From: Myxococcus qinghaiensis | Lineage (GTDB): Bacteria > Myxococcota > Myxococcia > Myxococcales > Myxococcaceae | Direction of reading: 5' to 3' | Length of the DNA: 64,000 bases | Assembly: GCF_024198215.1 (NCBI RefSeq) | Contig: NZ_JAKCFA010000009.1 | Location: 124,001 to 188,000, forward strand | In this document: piece by piece, positions 16,913 to 26,573 of the stretch | How the letters are laid out: each line of letters begins with the position of its first letter | How positions within the stretch are numbered: position 1 is the stretch's first letter | Notes under the pieces: generated by a model | Database searches by the model: none | What the model was told of the DNA's origin: nothing | Seen by the model: only the letters and a program-made list of their open reading frames with translations | Position numbers and translations under genes: made by a program

Positions 16913-19900
16913 CTAGAAGCGCAGCGGCAGCGCGAACGCTGTCCCGTTCTGCGTTCCTGTCCGGAAGCTCCGGGGTGCACCGATAACCATCGTTGGCGGG
17001 GTTCCACCCGAGCCCTTCACGAGCGCGAGGTCCTGGCCCACCTGAGCTCGCTCGGCGCCGTCGCCAACAATCGTGAAGTACGGCGTCAGCGCGCCGTTGA
17101 GGTTGGGCGCACCCGCGTAGACGAACACGGCGCCGCCACCATCCGAGGCCTCGGAGGCGCCGGGCGCGCTCACCACCAAATCATGAACGTTGTCGCCCGA
17201 CAGGTCCACGTTGCCCGCCAGCGCCGTGCCGAAGCCCACCGCGCGCGACTTGTGCACCAGCACCACCGGCGTCAGCCCATCTCCGAAGGCGCCCACCACG
17301 AGCGGGCTGCCAGCGGCCTGCTTCTTCGCCATCTCGGTCGTGAGCTGCGCCTTGTCGAAGAGCAGGACGACGGGCTGGGTGACGCCGTTGAAGGGCACCG
17401 CGGTGGCGCTGATGGCCAGGAAGTCGCGCTGGTCCCCCGTCGAGCCCCCGGCGTTGCTCATGACCTTGCCCGCGCGAGCAATCGCCAGACCCAGGCCCAG
17501 GTTGTTGAGCTGCACCTCGCTGTCGCCCGCGATGCGCCACACCGTCGGAGTGGTGCGACCGCCGCACTTCGTACCGCCCGCGTTGTAGCCGAAGAGGATG
17601 GCCACGCCGGAGCGGGCGCCCTCCGCGTACCGCCACGCGAGGTCGTCGCAGCTGTCCCCGTTGATGTCTCCCAGCGACGTCGGCGCGCTCGTCTGCAGCG
17701 CCAGGGAAGGCCACGAGTAGACCGAGTCACAGGTCATGGTGAGCTTCGTCAGCGTGGCATCGTCCGGAGCCCGGCCCAGGAACACCTCCATGCCCCTGTC
17801 GCGCAGCACGCCGATGTCCTCCTTGCCATCGTCATTGAAGTCGAAGCCGCCCACCAGCCCGCGCCCCAGGGCCGAGCGCTTGCACTTCGCGTCCGTCTCC
17901 GGCGTGCAGGTGGCGATCTGCAGCGGCGCCCACACGCGATAGGCGGGCTTGAACGAGCCATCCGCCTGCCCCAGCGACACCAGCAAGCCGCCCACGGACT
18001 GGTTTGCCGTGGTGAGGCACTCGGGTCGAACCGTCTGATAGGTGGTCGCCAGCTCCGCGTTGTTGCTGGCCGGCACGACGAAGCCCGTGGCGCCCACCAC
18101 CGAGTCCGGACGACCATCGCCGTTGAAGTCCGTGAAGGCCACGTCGATGCCCACCGTGCGGCCCGCCTTGTGCGGGGAAGGCGCGCCCTCCTCGACCACC
18201 ACGGCGGGAGCGGCCCGGGCCACTTCGCGCACGTAGGCGCGGCCGATGGACATGGCATCACCGTCGCCGTTGGCGCCCGCACCCGACCAGCCCGGCGCGC
18301 CCAGCAGCGTCACCGCGCCCTTGGGGCCCACCGCCACCGCCACCTGCTCGCCCACGCGCTCCACACTGGGCTTCGCCGGCACGTAGGCGGTGGTGCGCGC
18401 CCACTCCGCCAGCAACGTGCCCCCTCGGCGGAACAGCTCCACGCGGCCGGTGAAGGCCCCCTGCTCGGACGAAGCGCGGCCGGAGAAAGCCGCCAGTGAA
18501 TCGCCCTCCGGCAGGCGCCACACCGCCAGGCCCGAGCCCAGGGTGTCCGACCTCGCCGTGCCATTGAGCGCCGTCAGCGACTTGTTGATGACCGCGCCCC
18601 GGGTCAGCGTCGACAGGGGATACACCAGCACCTTGCCGCCGAACCGCAGCGTGGTGCTGCTGGGCCCGGGCGGCGCTGCGTACGGCGCGCCCAGCACCAG
18701 CTCCGGGCCCGGCGTTCCGTCCACGTCGAGCACCGCGAAGCTGCGCCCCGCGACGATACCGGCCGTGTCACCGTAGATGCGCGCGAAGGCCTCCTCGCGC
18801 TTCACCTGGGGTGGCGTGGTGGCCGGCTCACCCGTGGGCGCGTGGGTGCTCAGGTCGAACAGCAGCGCGCCTCCCGAGTCCGCGCCGGAGCGCACGCCGC
18901 CGCTGGCGGTCAGGTCCGGCGAGTCCGCGCGGTCCGCCACCGCCATCAGCAGCGGTGGACGCGTGTCGTCTCCGGCGATGGCGCCCAGGCGCCACGTCCC
19001 CTCATTGGAGTCCGAGAGGTTGGCGGGCAGCACGTACACGTCCGGGCTCGCCCGGAAGCGAATCCCCTCGGAGCGCGCGAAGAAGACGGAGATGGCCACC
19101 TGCGTGCCGGAGACGGCGCCTTCCGCGTTGTAGCGGGACACGCGGCTGAGCGCGGCGATGTCCAGCCGACCATCCCTGTTGAAGTCCGCGGTCACCAGCG
19201 CGCGGCCCAGGTCGGAGCCGGTGCGCGCCATGGGCACGCCCGTGGGCGACAGGTCCGAGCCACCCAGGCGGATGGTGGGGAGGTCCGGCACCGGCGCGCT
19301 CGGCGTGGCCAGGTAGATGTCCACGGTGCCGCGCGCGCGGATGGCGCTGCTGGGCGCCAGGTCTCCCGCGGGCGAGCCCACCACCAGGTCCACCTTGCCG
19401 TCGCCATCCATGTCCGCCACGGACAGGCCCGCGCCGAACGCGGCATCCCTCAGGAGGCCGGCGAGCTGCAAGCGCAGCGGCGCGGGCGCTCCGCCCTTGA
19501 AGGTGTAGAGGTACACCGCGCCCGCGTTGCTCGTGGCCACGTCGGCACCCGGCGAGGACACCACCAGCTCCGCGCGTCCATCACCGTCCAAGTCACCCGC
19601 GGCCAGCGCGTCACCGAACTGCGCGGTGTCCGTGTCGCCCGTGAGCACCCACAGCGGCTGGGCCTCCAGGCCGCCACTGCCGCCCTTGTAGATGAACACG
19701 GCGCCGCCCGTGGGCCGGCCCATGTCGCTCTCGCGCTGCCCCACCGCGAGGTCCAGCGTGCCATCGCCGTCGAAGTCCGCCGTCACCATCGTCGCGGCAT
19801 CCGTGAGCCGTCCGTGCGCCAGGCCCGGTCGCGTCAGCTCGTCCAGCACCACCACCGTCACCGACGCCTTGTCTCCGGTGAACGGGTCGGCCGCCTCCAG

Positions 19901-20653
19901 CACCGCCGCGCCCGTGTCGCCCGCCTGGAAGCCGATGCGCCCAGCGGCAATCGTCCCGGGGCCCGACACCTTCGTCCACACCACCCTGTCACTGCCACCG
20001 CGCGTGGCCAGCGGCACGGAGGAGCCGGAGGGCACCGCGAGGAACGCGGGCGCGCCGTTGAGCCGGGCCGTCTTGCTCACGTCGTACTGGAGGATGGCCT
20101 CGTCGCCCGTCTGCGAGTCGAGCACGGTGATGAGGTCCAGCCCCTCGGTGGGCCCCGCCGTGTAGAGGCCCTCGGGAGAGAGCGTGCCGCCGGAGAGGTT
20201 CTGCGTCAGGTTGTACCGGGCGGTGCCCAAGAGGCCCTTCGCCGCCACCTGGAAGGACGTGCCCGGCCGAAGCTGCGCGCGCGCCGGCGCGACGTCGAAG
20301 AGCGCCGTCACCTCCAGCGTGGTGCGAGCGTCCCCCTCGCAGCGGGCGTCCTCCACCACCAGCGTGTCGGTGCCCGGCGTGTGCCCCGCGATGAAGCGCT
20401 GCGCTCGCAGCTCACCGGATGAGCCGCCCTCCTCCAGCCGGTAGCGGTACGCACCGCTGCCGCCGGAGGCGATGAGCGACACCGGGCTGCCCACGCGAAC
20501 GCGAGGGGGCTCGGCGCGCAAGGTCAACGGAGCGCGGCCCGTGCACTGGTCCACCTCCGGGGGTGGCTCGTTCTCACGCGCGGGGTCCAGGTCGTCCGAG
20601 CAGGCCGTGACGAGGAGCGCGAGGAGGGGGGCCGCGCGAGGGAATCGAATCAT
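16913..20653 (-). CDS. FG-GAP (integrin-alpha-like) repeat lipoprotein
   Basis: 1246 residues. The leader PLLALLVTAC is a lipobox, so the protein is exported and lipid-anchored. Residues about 40-270 look like two or three Ig-like beta domains (SPVSLIASGGSGAYRYRLE onward). The rest is a beta-propeller of FG-GAP repeats with calcium-binding DxDxDG loops; at least eight are visible, for example TADFDGDGTLDLAVG, GDLDGDGRAELVVSSPG, ADMDGDGKVDLVVGSPAG, TADFNRDGRLDIAALS, FTDFNGDGRPDSVVG, FDFNDDGKEDIGVL, GDINGDSCDDLAW and GNVDLSGDNVHDLVVS. Such propellers bind surface ligands or partner proteins. It is the last gene of the five-gene operon, 41 bp after the previous gene, and is followed by a hairpin. 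Confidence 0.85.
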   Translation of the reverse strand: MIRFPRAAPLLALLVTACSDDLDPARENEPPPEVDQCTGRAPLTLRAEPPRVRVGSPVSLIASGGSGAYRYRLEEGGSSGELRAQRFIAGHTPGTDTLVVEDARCEGDARTTLEVTALFDVAPARAQLRPGTSFQVAAKGLLGTARYNLTQNLSGGTLSPEGLYTAGPTEGLDLITVLDSQTGDEAILQYDVSKTARLNGAPAFLAVPSGSSVPLATRGGSDRVVWTKVSGPGTIAAGRIGFQAGDTGAAVLEAADPFTGDKASVTVVVLDELTRPGLAHGRLTDAATMVTADFDGDGTLDLAVGQRESDMGRPTGGAVFIYKGGSGGLEAQPLWVLTGDTDTAQFGDALAAGDLDGDGRAELVVSSPGADVATSNAGAVYLYTFKGGAPAPLRLQLAGLLRDAAFGAGLSVADMDGDGKVDLVVGSPAGDLAPSSAIRARGTVDIYLATPSAPVPDLPTIRLGGSDLSPTGVPMARTGSDLGRALVTADFNRDGRLDIAALSRVSRYNAEGAVSGTQVAISVFFARSEGIRFRASPDVYVLPANLSDSNEGTWRLGAIAGDDTRPPLLMAVADRADSPDLTASGGVRSGADSGGALLFDLSTHAPTGEPATTPPQVKREEAFARIYGDTAGIVAGRSFAVLDVDGTPGPELVLGAPYAAPPGPSSTTLRFGGKVLVYPLSTLTRGAVINKSLTALNGTARSDTLGSGLAVWRLPEGDSLAAFSGRASSEQGAFTGRVELFRRGGTLLAEWARTTAYVPAKPSVERVGEQVAVAVGPKGAVTLLGAPGWSGAGANGDGDAMSIGRAYVREVARAAPAVVVEEGAPSPHKAGRTVGIDVAFTDFNGDGRPDSVVGATGFVVPASNNAELATTYQTVRPECLTTANQSVGGLLVSLGQADGSFKPAYRVWAPLQIATCTPETDAKCKRSALGRGLVGGFDFNDDGKEDIGVLRDRGMEVFLGRAPDDATLTKLTMTCDSVYSWPSLALQTSAPTSLGDINGDSCDDLAWRYAEGARSGVAILFGYNAGGTKCGGRTTPTVWRIAGDSEVQLNNLGLGLAIARAGKVMSNAGGSTGDQRDFLAISATAVPFNGVTQPVVLLFDKAQLTTEMAKKQAAGSPLVVGAFGDGLTPVVLVHKSRAVGFGTALAGNVDLSGDNVHDLVVSAPGASEASDGGGAVFVYAGAPNLNGALTPYFTIVGDGAERAQVGQDLALVKGSGGTPPTMVIGAPRSFRTGTQNGTAFALPLRF

Positions 20654-20694
20654 GGTGTGCCTCGAGGGGGGTCAGGCGGGTGCGACGGAGGGCT

Positions 20695-22260
20695 TCAGGG
20701 CTTCGCGCCGGACGCGGCCCAGCGCTGGATGAGGGAGATGAGCTGAGGGTCCAACGGACCATCCGCGGGCATGCGCTGGTCTCTCACCGAGGCGGTGATG
20801 AGGGGCGCATTCTCCTTCCATAGCTCGTACGTGTTGAGCGCCCGGCCGGGGCCGGTGGAGTGGCACTTCTCGCAGCGCGACAGGTAGATGGGCTGGATGT
20901 CCGTCGCCCAGCTCAGCGCCACGGTGCTCACGGGCTGGTAGTCGAACGGCACCAGGCGCCTGGCCTCGGTGCCATCCAGGAAGCGCGCGACCACGCCGAG
21001 CGCCTGACGACCGGCCTCCAGGCCCGCGAAGGAGTACGCCTTCGGGGTGCCGTCCGCCTCCTGGCCTCCCAGGCTGTACACCGGGCCTTCGCCCGTGGCG
21101 GGGAACTCCACGCCGCCCACCTGGAAGACGACGGCCTCGGGCGTCACGCCGGCGGGCATCACCGCGCGCACCACCAGCCCGTCCTCCACCACCTGCATGC
21201 CCTGGTGCAGGCCCGTCACGCGCGGCGCCGGAGAGCGGCTCACCGCCACCGTCTCACCGCCGAGCTGCACCCACGCACAGCCGCTCTCGTCCGCGGACAG
21301 GAAGCGGAACTCGCGCGTGTCGATTCCCTGCGCCAGGCCCCACTCGTTCGCGTCCGCGTCGTACAGGAGCAGCGCGTCGCTCGACTTCACCCACAGGAAG
21401 CGGCCCGACGCGAGCAACTGCACCGGCCGCTGCGGCAGGGACACCCGACGCCAGCCCTCCCTCGGCCGGCGCAGCAGACCCTGGTTGGTGAGCAGCCACA
21501 GCTCTCCGGAAGTGCCCAGTCCCGGGCCCAGTCCGGCCAGCGACTCCACCACCTCGCCCTCTTCAAGAGGAGCGCCCGCCTCGCGCACGTCGAAGTGCAC
21601 CAGGCTGGTGGCCACCGCGACGTGCAGCTTGCCGTCGCGCAGGAACCACACGCCCGCGGAGCCCTCGGCCGTCGGGGCCGCCGCCAGCGCGGTGATTCCG
21701 GTGAGCGCCTCGCCGTTCACCTTCAACGCGGACAGCGTGCCGTCGCGGAGCTGGAACAGGCCCGTGGGGTGCGCCAGCCACACGGCGCCGTCCGAGGACT
21801 GCGTCGTCGCGGTGATGCCCAGGCCCAGCGCGTCACGCCACGGCGGGGAGATGAGCCACCCGGACTCGGCGAGGAAGAGGCCGTTCCGAGCCTCCACCAG
21901 CGCGCTGTGCGGCCCCATGCGGAACACGGCGTTGACGGTGCCCAGCTCGGCGCTGTTGCCCGGGTGGGGCGCGAGCGCTCCCAGCGAGCCGTCCAGCCGG
22001 ATGCGGACGACGGTGCCAGTGGTGTTGGCGAAGATGCCGCCACCGGACTGGTCCGCGAAGCCCGGAGCCGACGCCAGCGCCGTCTTCGACCGGACCTCGA
22101 CGGGCCGGAAGGAGACGGGCCGGGGCCGGTCCAACGGGAGCGATTCGTCGCCGCACGCGGTGAGGAGGACGGCGGCGCAGAGAGGAAGGAGACGAAGAAG
22201 AACGGGGGCGGCGGACCGCCCCTCGTCCATCTCCCGGAGGGCTCGGGGATGGGGGCGCAT
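20695..22260 (-). CDS. Lipoprotein with C-terminal CxxCH (haem-type) segment
   Basis: 521 residues from the first ATG; an ATG at 22230 giving 511 residues is also possible, and neither has a well-spaced ribosome-binding site. The leader LRLLPLCAAVLLTAC is a lipobox. The middle is beta-rich with repeated GxLWLL/GVWFLRDGKL-type strands, suggesting a propeller. The last 70 residues hold YLSRCEKCHSTGPGRALNTY followed by ITASVRDQRMPADGPLDP, the CxxCH plus downstream Met arrangement of the single-haem cytochrome c domains found beside DUF1501 and DUF1549 proteins. Inferred role: envelope redox or structural partner. It begins 5 bp after the DUF1501 stop, so it is co-transcribed. Confidence 0.75.
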   Translation of the reverse strand: MRPHPRALREMDEGRSAAPVLLRLLPLCAAVLLTACGDESLPLDRPRPVSFRPVEVRSKTALASAPGFADQSGGGIFANTTGTVVRIRLDGSLGALAPHPGNSAELGTVNAVFRMGPHSALVEARNGLFLAESGWLISPPWRDALGLGITATTQSSDGAVWLAHPTGLFQLRDGTLSALKVNGEALTGITALAAAPTAEGSAGVWFLRDGKLHVAVATSLVHFDVREAGAPLEEGEVVESLAGLGPGLGTSGELWLLTNQGLLRRPREGWRRVSLPQRPVQLLASGRFLWVKSSDALLLYDADANEWGLAQGIDTREFRFLSADESGCAWVQLGGETVAVSRSPAPRVTGLHQGMQVVEDGLVVRAVMPAGVTPEAVVFQVGGVEFPATGEGPVYSLGGQEADGTPKAYSFAGLEAGRQALGVVARFLDGTEARRLVPFDYQPVSTVALSWATDIQPIYLSRCEKCHSTGPGRALNTYELWKENAPLITASVRDQRMPADGPLDPQLISLIQRWAASGAKP

Positions 22261-22265
22261 GCGGC

Positions 22266-23663
22266 TCAGGCGAGGATGGGACGAAGGGGATTCACGCGGG
22301 TGATGCTGTAGTCCAGGCCCGCCGACGCCAGCACCGTGGCGATGACGTGCTCGGGGAAGATGTTCTCACCCCGGGGGTCGAGCGCGCCGGTGCGCAGGTC
22401 GAACGTGCCCGGCGACATGCCGATGTCCCCGCTCTTGCCGAAGACGTAGTTGTGCTTCACGCCCGCGCCCAGGAGCATGCAGGAGTTGGAGATGTGGTGG
22501 TCGCGGCCGCCCGCGCTGTTGATGAGCGGCGTGCGGGAGAACTCTGAGAACACCATGATGGTGGTGTGGTCGATGAACTTCTTGCCCGACGGGTGGTCGC
22601 TCACCTTCAGGTCGTCCACCAGGCTGGCCAGCGCATCGAAGCCGCGGCGCTGGTTGTTCGCGTGGGTGAGCTGGGTGCCGAAGTGCGTGTCCAGGCCGCC
22701 CGTGAGGTTGATGGTGACGCACTGGGCGATGCCCTTCTTGAGCGCGGTGCCCACCATGGCGGCACGGCCCGCCTCGGTGTCATACCGGCCGCTCTGGTCC
22801 AGGCCGTAGGCGGCGCGGACGGCCGCCATCTCCGGGGTGTTGAGCTCGAACTTGAACGACTCCTCGAGCTTCTGGGCCATCACCTGCTGCATCTGGTCCC
22901 GGCTGTTCTGGTACGTGGTGCCCACGCCGCGAGCGCCGTAGGCGGCCTCCTCGCAGGTGATGGGCTGGCCCCGGAAGTCGACCAGCTGCTTCTCGATTTC
23001 GCTGTCCAGCATCTGTGAGCTGGGCTTGAGCGTGAGCAGCAGGTCGTCCTTGCGGCTGACGCGCAGCGCGTTGGCGTAGCCGGGGTAGCGGTCGTTGTAC
23101 GACTCCACGTTGAACGCGATGTTGGAGATGGGCACGCGGGGCTTCATCTGCCCCACGATTTCCGTCGCCGTGGAGGAGCCACGCGCCGCGCTGCCGATGG
23201 GCATCTTCCCGGTGAGGAAGTAGCGGTAGCCCACCTCGTGGCCCAGCGTGTTCATGTTGATGCCGCGAATCACCGTCATCAGGTCGAAGTGCTCCGACAG
23301 CCTGCCCACCGCGGGCCCGAAGTCGATGTTGGACCGGCCCACGCCCGACTTCTCCGGGCGCAGGGGAATGGAGGAGAAGCGCGTGTCGTTGATGAGGTTG
23401 TAGCCGGGCAGGATGCGCGTCTCCGCCGCGCGGTCCGGGGTGAACTCGTCCGGGTCCTTCGGGTCGAAGGCGAGGAGCTGGTCCCAGCCGCCGTTGAAGT
23501 ACACGAAGACGAAGCAGCGGTCGGCCGGGGCCAGCGCGGCCGCCTGCGCGAAGGAACGGAAGGGCATTCCACCCAGCAGCGTGGAGCCCATGAAGCCGGC
23601 CGCGGCCTTGAGGAAGGTGCGGCGCTCGGGACGGTGGTTCTCGTCGAGGCGATTCTTCTTCAT
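22266..23663 (-). CDS. DUF1501 family protein with twin-arginine-like leader
   Basis: 465 residues. The N-terminus has RRTFLKAAAGFMGSTLLGG, a twin-arginine-type motif with hydrophobic core, so export as a folded protein is likely. The body shows DUF1501 (sulfatase-like, alkaline phosphatase superfamily) features: FVFVYFNGGWDQLLAFDP at the start, GLDTHFGTQLTHANNQRRGF in the middle, TTIMVFSEFSRTPLINS, GGRDHHISNSCMLLGAG and a C-terminal PEHVIATVLASAGLD. DUF1501 proteins are typically encoded with DUF1549/DUF1553/DUF1592 cytochrome-like proteins, as here; their biochemical function is not settled. Start 23663 is supported by the leader; the longer frame to 23798 reads into the preceding gene. Spacing to the previous gene is 17 bp. 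Confidence 0.87.
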   Translation of the reverse strand: MKKNRLDENHRPERRTFLKAAAGFMGSTLLGGMPFRSFAQAAALAPADRCFVFVYFNGGWDQLLAFDPKDPDEFTPDRAAETRILPGYNLINDTRFSSIPLRPEKSGVGRSNIDFGPAVGRLSEHFDLMTVIRGINMNTLGHEVGYRYFLTGKMPIGSAARGSSTATEIVGQMKPRVPISNIAFNVESYNDRYPGYANALRVSRKDDLLLTLKPSSQMLDSEIEKQLVDFRGQPITCEEAAYGARGVGTTYQNSRDQMQQVMAQKLEESFKFELNTPEMAAVRAAYGLDQSGRYDTEAGRAAMVGTALKKGIAQCVTINLTGGLDTHFGTQLTHANNQRRGFDALASLVDDLKVSDHPSGKKFIDHTTIMVFSEFSRTPLINSAGGRDHHISNSCMLLGAGVKHNYVFGKSGDIGMSPGTFDLRTGALDPRGENIFPEHVIATVLASAGLDYSITRVNPLRPILA

Positions 23664-23680
23664 CGAAGTCACTCCGAGCT

Positions 23681-24358
23681 TCAGTAGGTGATGAACCGCG
23701 CGTCGGTCAGCATGGCGATGCACGTCACCGCCAACGCATCCGCGCGCCGCTTGGCCGTCTCCGCCCGGGCCGCGGCCTGGGTGAAGAAGCCGGCCCACTT
23801 CGTCAGCTCCTCTCCTTCCAGGGGCGCACCCCAGAAGCGCAAGGAGTTGTAGACGAGGAACTCTCGCACCTGCGCGTCCGACAGCTTGCGCAGGTCATCC
23901 CAGGTGCCCGGCAGCGTGCGCGACAGCGTCCGCTTGGAGGCATCCGCCTGCTTCACCTCGTCAGCCGCCTGGGCGATGCACACGAAGCGCGCGCCATCCT
24001 CCAGGAACTTGGCGAAGACGAGGTTGGGCTCGGTGTTCTCGCTGGAGACCAGGGCGAAGTCGGCGCGGCCCAGCGACGAGGCGCGCGCGTCGATGCCGTC
24101 GCCACCGTTCACCCAGCGGCGGCCGACGGCCTCCAGGATGGCGGCGTCGAGCTGGGAGACGGTGAGGCGGCGCGGGGCCCGGCCCACGCTACCGCCCTGC
24201 TCTTCCGGGTCCGGCAGCGGGTCGAAGTCCCCGGGCTGGTGGGGGTTGGCGACTGGTTCGAGCTGCCCGTCCAGGGTGGGACCGGGCTTCTCCTCGGAGG
24301 ACTTGTTGCAGCCGGCGCTCAGCGCGAGCAACGCGGCGGTCAGGAGCACGCGGCGCAT
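23681..24358 (-). CDS. Small lipoprotein of the DUF1501 operon
   Basis: 225 residues with a clear lipoprotein leader (LLTAALLALSAGC) and an acidic, Pro-rich linker. The folded part starts with RRLTVSQLDAAILEAVGRRW, similar in position to the RRLT start of DUF1587/DUF1592 cytochrome-associated proteins, and ends with VTCIAMLTDARFITY, similar to the tail of those families. I infer a reduced relative of the DUF1592 group that lost its CxxCH site; no haem motif is present. Its ATG overlaps the TGA of the upstream gene by one base (TGATG), so the two are translationally coupled. Confidence 0.7.
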   Translation of the reverse strand: MRRVLLTAALLALSAGCNKSSEEKPGPTLDGQLEPVANPHQPGDFDPLPDPEEQGGSVGRAPRRLTVSQLDAAILEAVGRRWVNGGDGIDARASSLGRADFALVSSENTEPNLVFAKFLEDGARFVCIAQAADEVKQADASKRTLSRTLPGTWDDLRKLSDAQVREFLVYNSLRFWGAPLEGEELTKWAGFFTQAAARAETAKRRADALAVTCIAMLTDARFITY

Positions 24359-26403
24359 CAGTCAATCCTCCGGTAGGCGTCGGTCGTCACCACGCGCTCG
24401 ATGAGCGCCTTGAAGCGGTGACCATTCTTCGCGAAGTCACTGGCCAGCGGCGCCAGGTACATCCGCTGCTCCTCGGCCGTCATCGGGCGGCCCAGGAACT
24501 CGTTCCACACGCGCTTCACCGTGCAGCGCTCCAGCTCACCGGACTGGAACATGCGCTCGACGAGCAGCCGCGGGCCCGCCTCGATGTTCTGCTCCTCATC
24601 GGCCGTGCGGTACAGGTACGTCTTGAGCATGCCCAGGCTGCTGGCGCCGTCGCCGTCGTACGCCTGCATCACGTACTGGGAGCACTCGCCGCCGCAGTTG
24701 GTGTCGCCGTTGATGGCGCAGTCGCGGCACTTCGGGTCGAAGCGCGGGAACTGGTCCGGCGGCAGGAACTGCGCGGCGCGCTCGGCGTAGCGGCCCCAGT
24801 GGGCGCCGGTGGGCTCGATGGTGGCGTGGCAGTAGTTGCAGCCACAGCGCTTGGCCAGGTTGTTCTCGCGGTTGCACGCGTCCTCGGGCGGGGGCAGCGA
24901 GGCCTCCGAGCCGGGCACGAAGGTCTTGCAGAGGAACGCCTCGTAGAACTCGGCGACGCGGGCCCGGTGCGTGGGGAACCGGTAGAGGAACCCAGGGGTG
25001 GTCAGCACACCGGAGTGCGACTCATCCCGGATGTATTCCTTCCAGGTCGCGGCGTCGGTGTAGGCGATGGCCGGAATCGAATCCAGCGCCGCCGGCGCGG
25101 TGGCGCTGAACACGCCCACGCCCTGACGCTGCTTGTAGAACGCGGACAGGGTGCCGTTCACGAACGAGCGGCGCGTGGTGAGGATGTTGTAGTAGGGCTC
25201 GTCGCGGCGGACGACCGACTCGGCGATGCGCAGCGGCTCCTCGTTGAAGGCCGTCACCCGCGAGTCGTGGACGTTGCGCACGTAGAGCGGGTCCGTCGTC
25301 GCGCCGATGGCGCCCACGCCGCAGCGGCGCATGCCCTCGCCGCAGCCGCAGCTGCGGTCATTGGCGAAGCGGCCCGTCTCACAGGACTCACGCGTCCAGG
25401 GGTTCTGGTCGCGCTCCTGGGCCTCGATGGCGCACACCTTCACCGTCGTGGGCGCGCCCTCGGGGGCCCAGTAGCCGGTGGGCTTCGTCACGAAGCCCTC
25501 GCGCTGGATGCAGCCGCGCACCGGGGCGTAGGCGCCCTTGATGTTGTTGTTGAGGTTGAGGTCCAGCGTGCAGCGCTTGAGCGTCAGGAGGTTCGGCTTG
25601 GTCTCGGGAGTCGGATGGTCGAAGGACACCACGAAGCCGTTGGCGTCTGTCGTCTCCACCGTCAGCGCGGCGCCAGGCTTGCCTGCACCCTTGTCGGGCG
25701 TGCACAGGTACGACTTCACGGTCGCCGCGGCGCCGCGGTTGTCGCAGAAGTAGCGGTACTTCCCCCAGGCGTTGGACGCGGGCAGGGCGGCCAGCTCGGC
25801 GCAGGTCGTCACCGCGTTGGCCGTCGCGACCGCCAGCTCCGGGCAGCTGTAGTAGTTGGTGTCGTAGTCGTAGCTGACGGGCATGGGCACGCCCATGTCG
25901 TCGGTGCACTTGGTGCGCGGCACGGCCGTGAGCGGCGCGGCGTGCGGGTCCTGCATCGTCGTCAAGCAGGTGCTCTGCTCGATGTCGGAGTTGCAGGACT
26001 GGCCGTTGACGCCTCGCAGCGCCGTGGACGGATTGTTCGCGAAGCCGAAGGCGGCGGTGGTGCCGTTGCCTCCCAGCCGCGAGTTGCCGTTGTCGAAGAC
26101 ACTGGCGCTGATGTTCGAGCGGAGCAGCGCGCGGTGGAAGTTGCGCACGCGCGTGTAGAACGACTCGTCATTCATCATGGCGCGGACGTCCTCTTCGGAC
26201 ACCGAGCCCTTCGCCTGGACTGCCTTGTACTCCTCCCAAGTGGGCGTCCGACCGAGCAGGTCGAGCGTCAATTGCCGCAGATGTCTTTCGGGACGGACCT
26301 TCGCGACGACGGGCGCGCAGACAGCGGCCTCATCGGCGGAGGCTGGCAGAGCCAGGAACAAGGCGGCGCCAGCCAGGGTGGCAAGGCAACGCTCGCGGAG
26401 CAC
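24358..26403 (-). CDS. Exported Cys-rich DUF1549-like protein with one CxxCH
   Basis: 681 residues from a GTG at 26403 that has GGAGG six bases upstream and gives a clean signal peptide (CLATLAGAALFLALPASA). The N-terminal part, RPERHLRQLTLDLLGRTPTWEEYKAV, matches the DUF1549 type found in cytochrome-like envelope proteins. The body is unusually Cys-rich (more than 25 Cys), including CGCGEGMRRCG, CGCNYCHATIEP (the only CxxCH) and CRDCAINGDTNCGGEC, so many disulfides or metal sites are likely. The C-terminus (RVWNEFLGRPMTAEEQRMYL, ALIERVVTTDAYRR) matches the tail seen in DUF1553/DUF1585 proteins. First gene of the five-gene operon; the divergent DUF420 gene starts 171 bp away. Confidence 0.78.
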   Translation of the reverse strand: MLRERCLATLAGAALFLALPASADEAAVCAPVVAKVRPERHLRQLTLDLLGRTPTWEEYKAVQAKGSVSEEDVRAMMNDESFYTRVRNFHRALLRSNISASVFDNGNSRLGGNGTTAAFGFANNPSTALRGVNGQSCNSDIEQSTCLTTMQDPHAAPLTAVPRTKCTDDMGVPMPVSYDYDTNYYSCPELAVATANAVTTCAELAALPASNAWGKYRYFCDNRGAAATVKSYLCTPDKGAGKPGAALTVETTDANGFVVSFDHPTPETKPNLLTLKRCTLDLNLNNNIKGAYAPVRGCIQREGFVTKPTGYWAPEGAPTTVKVCAIEAQERDQNPWTRESCETGRFANDRSCGCGEGMRRCGVGAIGATTDPLYVRNVHDSRVTAFNEEPLRIAESVVRRDEPYYNILTTRRSFVNGTLSAFYKQRQGVGVFSATAPAALDSIPAIAYTDAATWKEYIRDESHSGVLTTPGFLYRFPTHRARVAEFYEAFLCKTFVPGSEASLPPPEDACNRENNLAKRCGCNYCHATIEPTGAHWGRYAERAAQFLPPDQFPRFDPKCRDCAINGDTNCGGECSQYVMQAYDGDGASSLGMLKTYLYRTADEEQNIEAGPRLLVERMFQSGELERCTVKRVWNEFLGRPMTAEEQRMYLAPLASDFAKNGHRFKALIERVVTTDAYRRID

Positions 26404-26499
26404 GGGGAACCTCCGTGGAGGGGGGGGTCGGGGGCGACCGTAACTGAGTATGCAAGAATTACCGGGAGAAGATCCAGCCGGGCTAACAGAATCCTTCAT

Positions 26500-26511
26500 C
26501 CGACATGTCGG
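26500..26511. promoter_or_regulatory. Perfect palindrome CCGACATGTCGG in a divergent promoter
   Basis: This 12-bp perfect palindrome sits in the 170-bp region between the divergently transcribed DUF1549-like and DUF420 genes, 63 bases upstream of the DUF420 start. Its position and symmetry suit a dimeric repressor or activator site; no regulator is known from the sequence. Confidence 0.4.
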
Positions 26512-26573
26512 CACAGAAATGTATCGCTACTGTGTCGGTTGCATCGGCGGACGTGTCGCGGGAGATAGGGCGC

